Source: Bradyrhizobium acaciae (GTDB lineage Bacteria > Pseudomonadota > Alphaproteobacteria > Rhizobiales > Xanthobacteraceae). Taken from it: DNA of 51,119 nt. Where the stretch lies: contig NZ_JACMYK010000043.1 of NCBI RefSeq assembly GCF_020889785.1, positions 1 to 51,119 on the forward strand, written 5' to 3'. A program made the translations under genes and the position numbers. A model generated the notes under the pieces. The model was not told the origin of the DNA. It saw only the letters and a list, made by a program, of their open reading frames with translations, and made no database searches. Positions 49,134-51,119 of this stretch are shown one piece after another; within the stretch, counting starts at the first letter, position 1, and each line of letters starts with the position of its first letter.

Positions 49134-49868
49134 TCACTTCACGAGGTTGCGCCGGTACAGCGCCAGCAGCCGCTCCCAATGGCGTTCGGCGGCGTCGCGG
49201 TCATAGACCGGGCGCTTGGGGAACGCAAAGCCGTGATGGGTGCCGGGATAGATCTCGACCTCGTTGTTCGATCCCTTCATGCCGGCCTTCACCTGTTCGA
49301 TGATTTGCTGAGGCGCGTAGATATCGGTCTCGGCGCAGGCGAAATAGAGTTCGGCCTTGGTCTTTTGCGCGGCAAGATGCGGGCTGTCGGGCTGATCGGT
49401 CGCCAGATGCGTGCCGTAGACCGAAGCGGCGGCCTTGACGCGGTCGCCGAAATGCGTCGCCGCGTTCACCGCATAGCGACCGCTCATGCAGTAGCCGACG
49501 GTGCCGATGATCTCTGTGTCGGCGGCCTTCTGCGTCTCGGCATAGGCGAGCAGGCCCCGGGTGTCTTCCATGACGAGGGGAATGTTGAGCGAGTGCATCA
49601 GCTCGAACATGCGCTTGCGTTCGGGCGACTCCGGATCGGGATTGATCGGGCCGAGCTCCATCACGCCGGCGCGGTAATACATATTCGGCAGCATCACATA
49701 GTAGCCGGAGGTGCCGAGCCGGCGCGCCATGTCGCGCAGCTCGTCGCGGATCGCCGGTGCATCCATGTAGAAGATCACGACCGGGAAGGGGCCGCCGCGC
49801 TCGGGATGGGTGATGAAGGTGGTGGTCTTGCCGTCCTTGGTCGGGATTTCGACGGTCTCTTCGATCAT
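49134..49868 (-). CDS. Dienelactone hydrolase family protein
   Basis: This 244-residue alpha/beta hydrolase has a Cys nucleophile in GYCMSGRYA, Asp in ACAETDIYAP and His in YPGTHHGFAFP, the Cys-Asp-His triad of dienelactone hydrolases. It would hydrolyse a lactone or ester; a role in chlorocatechol breakdown is not supported by neighbours. It is probably the first gene of the lgt-midA-pgeF operon, though that may be a matter of chance co-transcription. Confidence 0.92.
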   Translation of the reverse strand: MIEETVEIPTKDGKTTTFITHPERGGPFPVVIFYMDAPAIRDELRDMARRLGTSGYYVMLPNMYYRAGVMELGPINPDPESPERKRMFELMHSLNIPLVMEDTRGLLAYAETQKAADTEIIGTVGYCMSGRYAVNAATHFGDRVKAAASVYGTHLATDQPDSPHLAAQKTKAELYFACAETDIYAPQQIIEQVKAGMKGSNNEVEIYPGTHHGFAFPKRPVYDRDAAERHWERLLALYRRNLVK

Positions 49869-50044
49869 GGCGTTTCTGCTCGCGTTATGTGTGCGATTTT
49901 TGTTGTGGGTTCATACGATTGCAAGGAAACCGGAGCATGACAAGGCAAGCTGCGAGAGGCCTGCCATTCGCGGCGGACTTGAACCGGGTGGCCGACATCG
50001 CCATTGTCTTATCGCGATTCAGTGAACGCGGAGAGTTTTGCGAG

Positions 50045-50305
50045 ATGACCCAGACCAGCAACCGGTTTTTCGACGAGATCGGCCGTCTGATGAACGATGC
50101 CGCGGGTGCCGCCCAGGGCGTCAAGCGCGAGGTCGACACGGTCATGCGCAACCAGGCCGAACGGATCCTGCGTGACCTCGACGTGGTCAAGCGCGAGGAA
50201 TTCGACGCGGTCAAGGACATGGCCCGCCTGGCGCGCGAGGAGAACGAGGCGCTGAAGGCCCGGATCGCTGCGCTGGAAGCCAAGCTCGGCGGTTCAGCCG
50301 GCTGA
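50045..50305 (+). CDS. ubiK: Ubiquinone biosynthesis accessory factor (UbiK/BMFP family)
   Basis: This 86-residue membrane-associated protein has an N-terminal amphipathic segment (RFFDEIGRLMNDAAGAAQG) and a long C-terminal coiled coil (REENEALKARIAALEAKLG), as in YqiC/UbiK, which stimulates the late steps of ubiquinone synthesis through UbiJ. ATG at 50045 is chosen by family length; the upstream open frame lacks homology. It is divergent from the dienelactone hydrolase operon. Confidence 0.88.
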   Translation: MTQTSNRFFDEIGRLMNDAAGAAQGVKREVDTVMRNQAERILRDLDVVKREEFDAVKDMARLAREENEALKARIAALEAKLGGSAG

Positions 50306-50440
50306 TCTTTTCACCCTCCCTCTTCAGGGGGGAGTGAGAAAAATCCCTTCATTTCCTTGTCATTCGGGCCCTTTGGGGCTAAAAGCCCGCCACGTCCGCG
50401 GCCCCCGCACCCCTGGAGGCTTGCTGTGGACTTGAGCATG

Positions 50441-50466
50441 GGCCGCGCTGCGGCCTTTAACTTTTT
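50441..50466 (+). promoter_or_regulatory. Hairpin with T tract in the rplY leader
   Basis: GGCCGC-GCT-GCGGCC (50441-50455) is followed by TTTAACTTTTT. It lies 20 bases before the rplY start and could be a terminator for ubiK, an attenuator, or an L25 autoregulatory structure. The weak, interrupted T run makes the choice open. Confidence 0.4.
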
Positions 50467-50486
50467 AAATACAAGGACTTAACGCT

Positions 50487-51119
50487 ATGGCGACCGTCAA
50501 GGAATTGAAGGCGACCGCGCGTCCGAAGAGCGGCAAGGGGGCCGCCCGGGCAGAGCGTCGCGCCGGGAGAGTTCCCGGAGTGATCTACGGAGACAACCAG
50601 CCCCCCGTCACCATCTCGGTCGACGATCGTGAACTGCGCCAGCGCATCCTGGCAGGCCGGTTCCTGACCACGCTGTTCGATATCGATGTCGAGGGCAAGA
50701 AGCATCGCGTGATTCCGCGCGACTACCACCTCGACCCGGTGAAGGACTTCCCGCTCCATGTCGACTTCATGCGGCTCGGCGAAGGTGCAACCATCCGCGT
50801 CAGCGTGCCGCTGCACATCGTGAACGGTGAAAGCTCGCCGGGCGTCAAGCGCGGTGGCACCGTCAACATCGTCACCCACGCGCTCGATCTCGAGTGCTCG
50901 GTTGACAACATTCCGCAGTACATCGAGGCCGACGTCGGCGCGCTCGAGATCAGCTATTCGCTGCATCTCTCCGACGTCAAGCTGCCCGCGGGTGTGAAGT
51001 CGCTGACCCGCGAGGACGCGACGCTCGTCACCATCGTGCCGCCGTCCGGCTACGCCGAAGAGCAGAAGGCCGCTGCTGCGGCGGCTGCTGGTGGCGCTGC
51101 TCCGGCCGCGGGTGCTGCG
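50487..51119 (+). CDS. rplY: 50S ribosomal protein L25 (Ctc type), cut by window end
   Basis: At least 211 residues are seen and the frame stays open to the window edge, so the stop codon lies outside. The N terminus MATVKELKATARPKSGKGAA and RRAGRVPGVIYG are the 5S rRNA-binding L25 domain, and the second domain (RVIPRDYHLDPVKDFPLHVD; LPAGVKSLTREDATLVTIVP) marks the longer Ctc form. An Ala-rich tail begins near the end (EEQKAAAAAAAGGAAP). The start at 50487 follows AGGACTTAACGCT, so the ribosome site AAGGA is eight bases upstream. Confidence 0.95.
   Translation, partial: MATVKELKATARPKSGKGAARAERRAGRVPGVIYGDNQPPVTISVDDRELRQRILAGRFLTTLFDIDVEGKKHRVIPRDYHLDPVKDFPLHVDFMRLGEGATIRVSVPLHIVNGESSPGVKRGGTVNIVTHALDLECSVDNIPQYIEADVGALEISYSLHLSDVKLPAGVKSLTREDATLVTIVPPSGYAEEQKAAAAAAAGGAAPAAGAA

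Overview
The window is a stretch of high-GC chromosomal DNA from an alphaproteobacterium, most likely Bradyrhizobium or a close relative (Nitrobacteraceae). This rests on three things: the protein flavour, for example type-II lumazine synthase behind an FMN riboswitch, Omp31-type beta-barrel and MarR/OmpR/EnvZ-like regulators; the gene order; and several families of intergenic palindromes typical of that group. I ran no database search, so the assignment is from recognition. No tRNA, rRNA, CRISPR, IS element or prophage is evident. About 53 genes were supported, mostly housekeeping.

Layout. 0-2 kb: mutL on the minus strand, broken by a one-base frameshift. 2.2-6.7 kb: a small ribbon-helix-helix gene; a minus-strand operon (cytochrome c, VOC protein, Tat-secreted small subunit, GMC flavoprotein) that looks like a periplasmic FAD/[3Fe-4S]/cytochrome c dehydrogenase; a small secreted protein; and arfB. 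7-14.5 kb: ileS, lspA, an exported unknown and a pair of M16 peptidases. 14.9-17.5 kb: ribF with a sugar acetyltransferase, a CheY-like regulator and a low-GC orphan. 17.7-24.8 kb: a minus-strand run of uvrC, pgsA, moaD, moaE, prmB, a degenerate EAL protein and a HAD hydrolase. 25-30 kb: outer-membrane beta-barrel, cold-shock protein, rlmJ, RNase T2 and three small exported proteins. 30-35.5 kb: a TonB-dependent receptor and a marR-ompR-histidine kinase operon. 35.7-45 kb: ilvE, hisS, tautomerase, thioesterase, proC, a YbjN protein, FMN riboswitch-ribH, SDR, prs and a lipoprotein. 45.3-51.1 kb: a MerR regulator, then the operon dienelactone hydrolase-lgt-midA-pgeF, then divergent ubiK and rplY (cut by the window end).

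How the parts connect. lspA and lgt are the two dedicated lipoprotein-maturation enzymes. ribF and ribH make FMN/FAD, with ribH under riboswitch control. moaD/moaE form molybdopterin synthase. ileS, hisS, prmB, rlmJ, arfB and rplY serve translation. mutL and uvrC serve DNA repair. The less ordinary parts are the redox operon at 2.6-5.6 kb, the mutL frameshift, the degenerate EAL protein, a seven-copy 13-bp tandem repeat at 9948-10038, unassigned palindromes in front of regulatory and iron-uptake genes, and the dense palindromic repeat families. I found no convincing new defence or mobile system; the redox operon is the best candidate for uncharacterised biochemistry.
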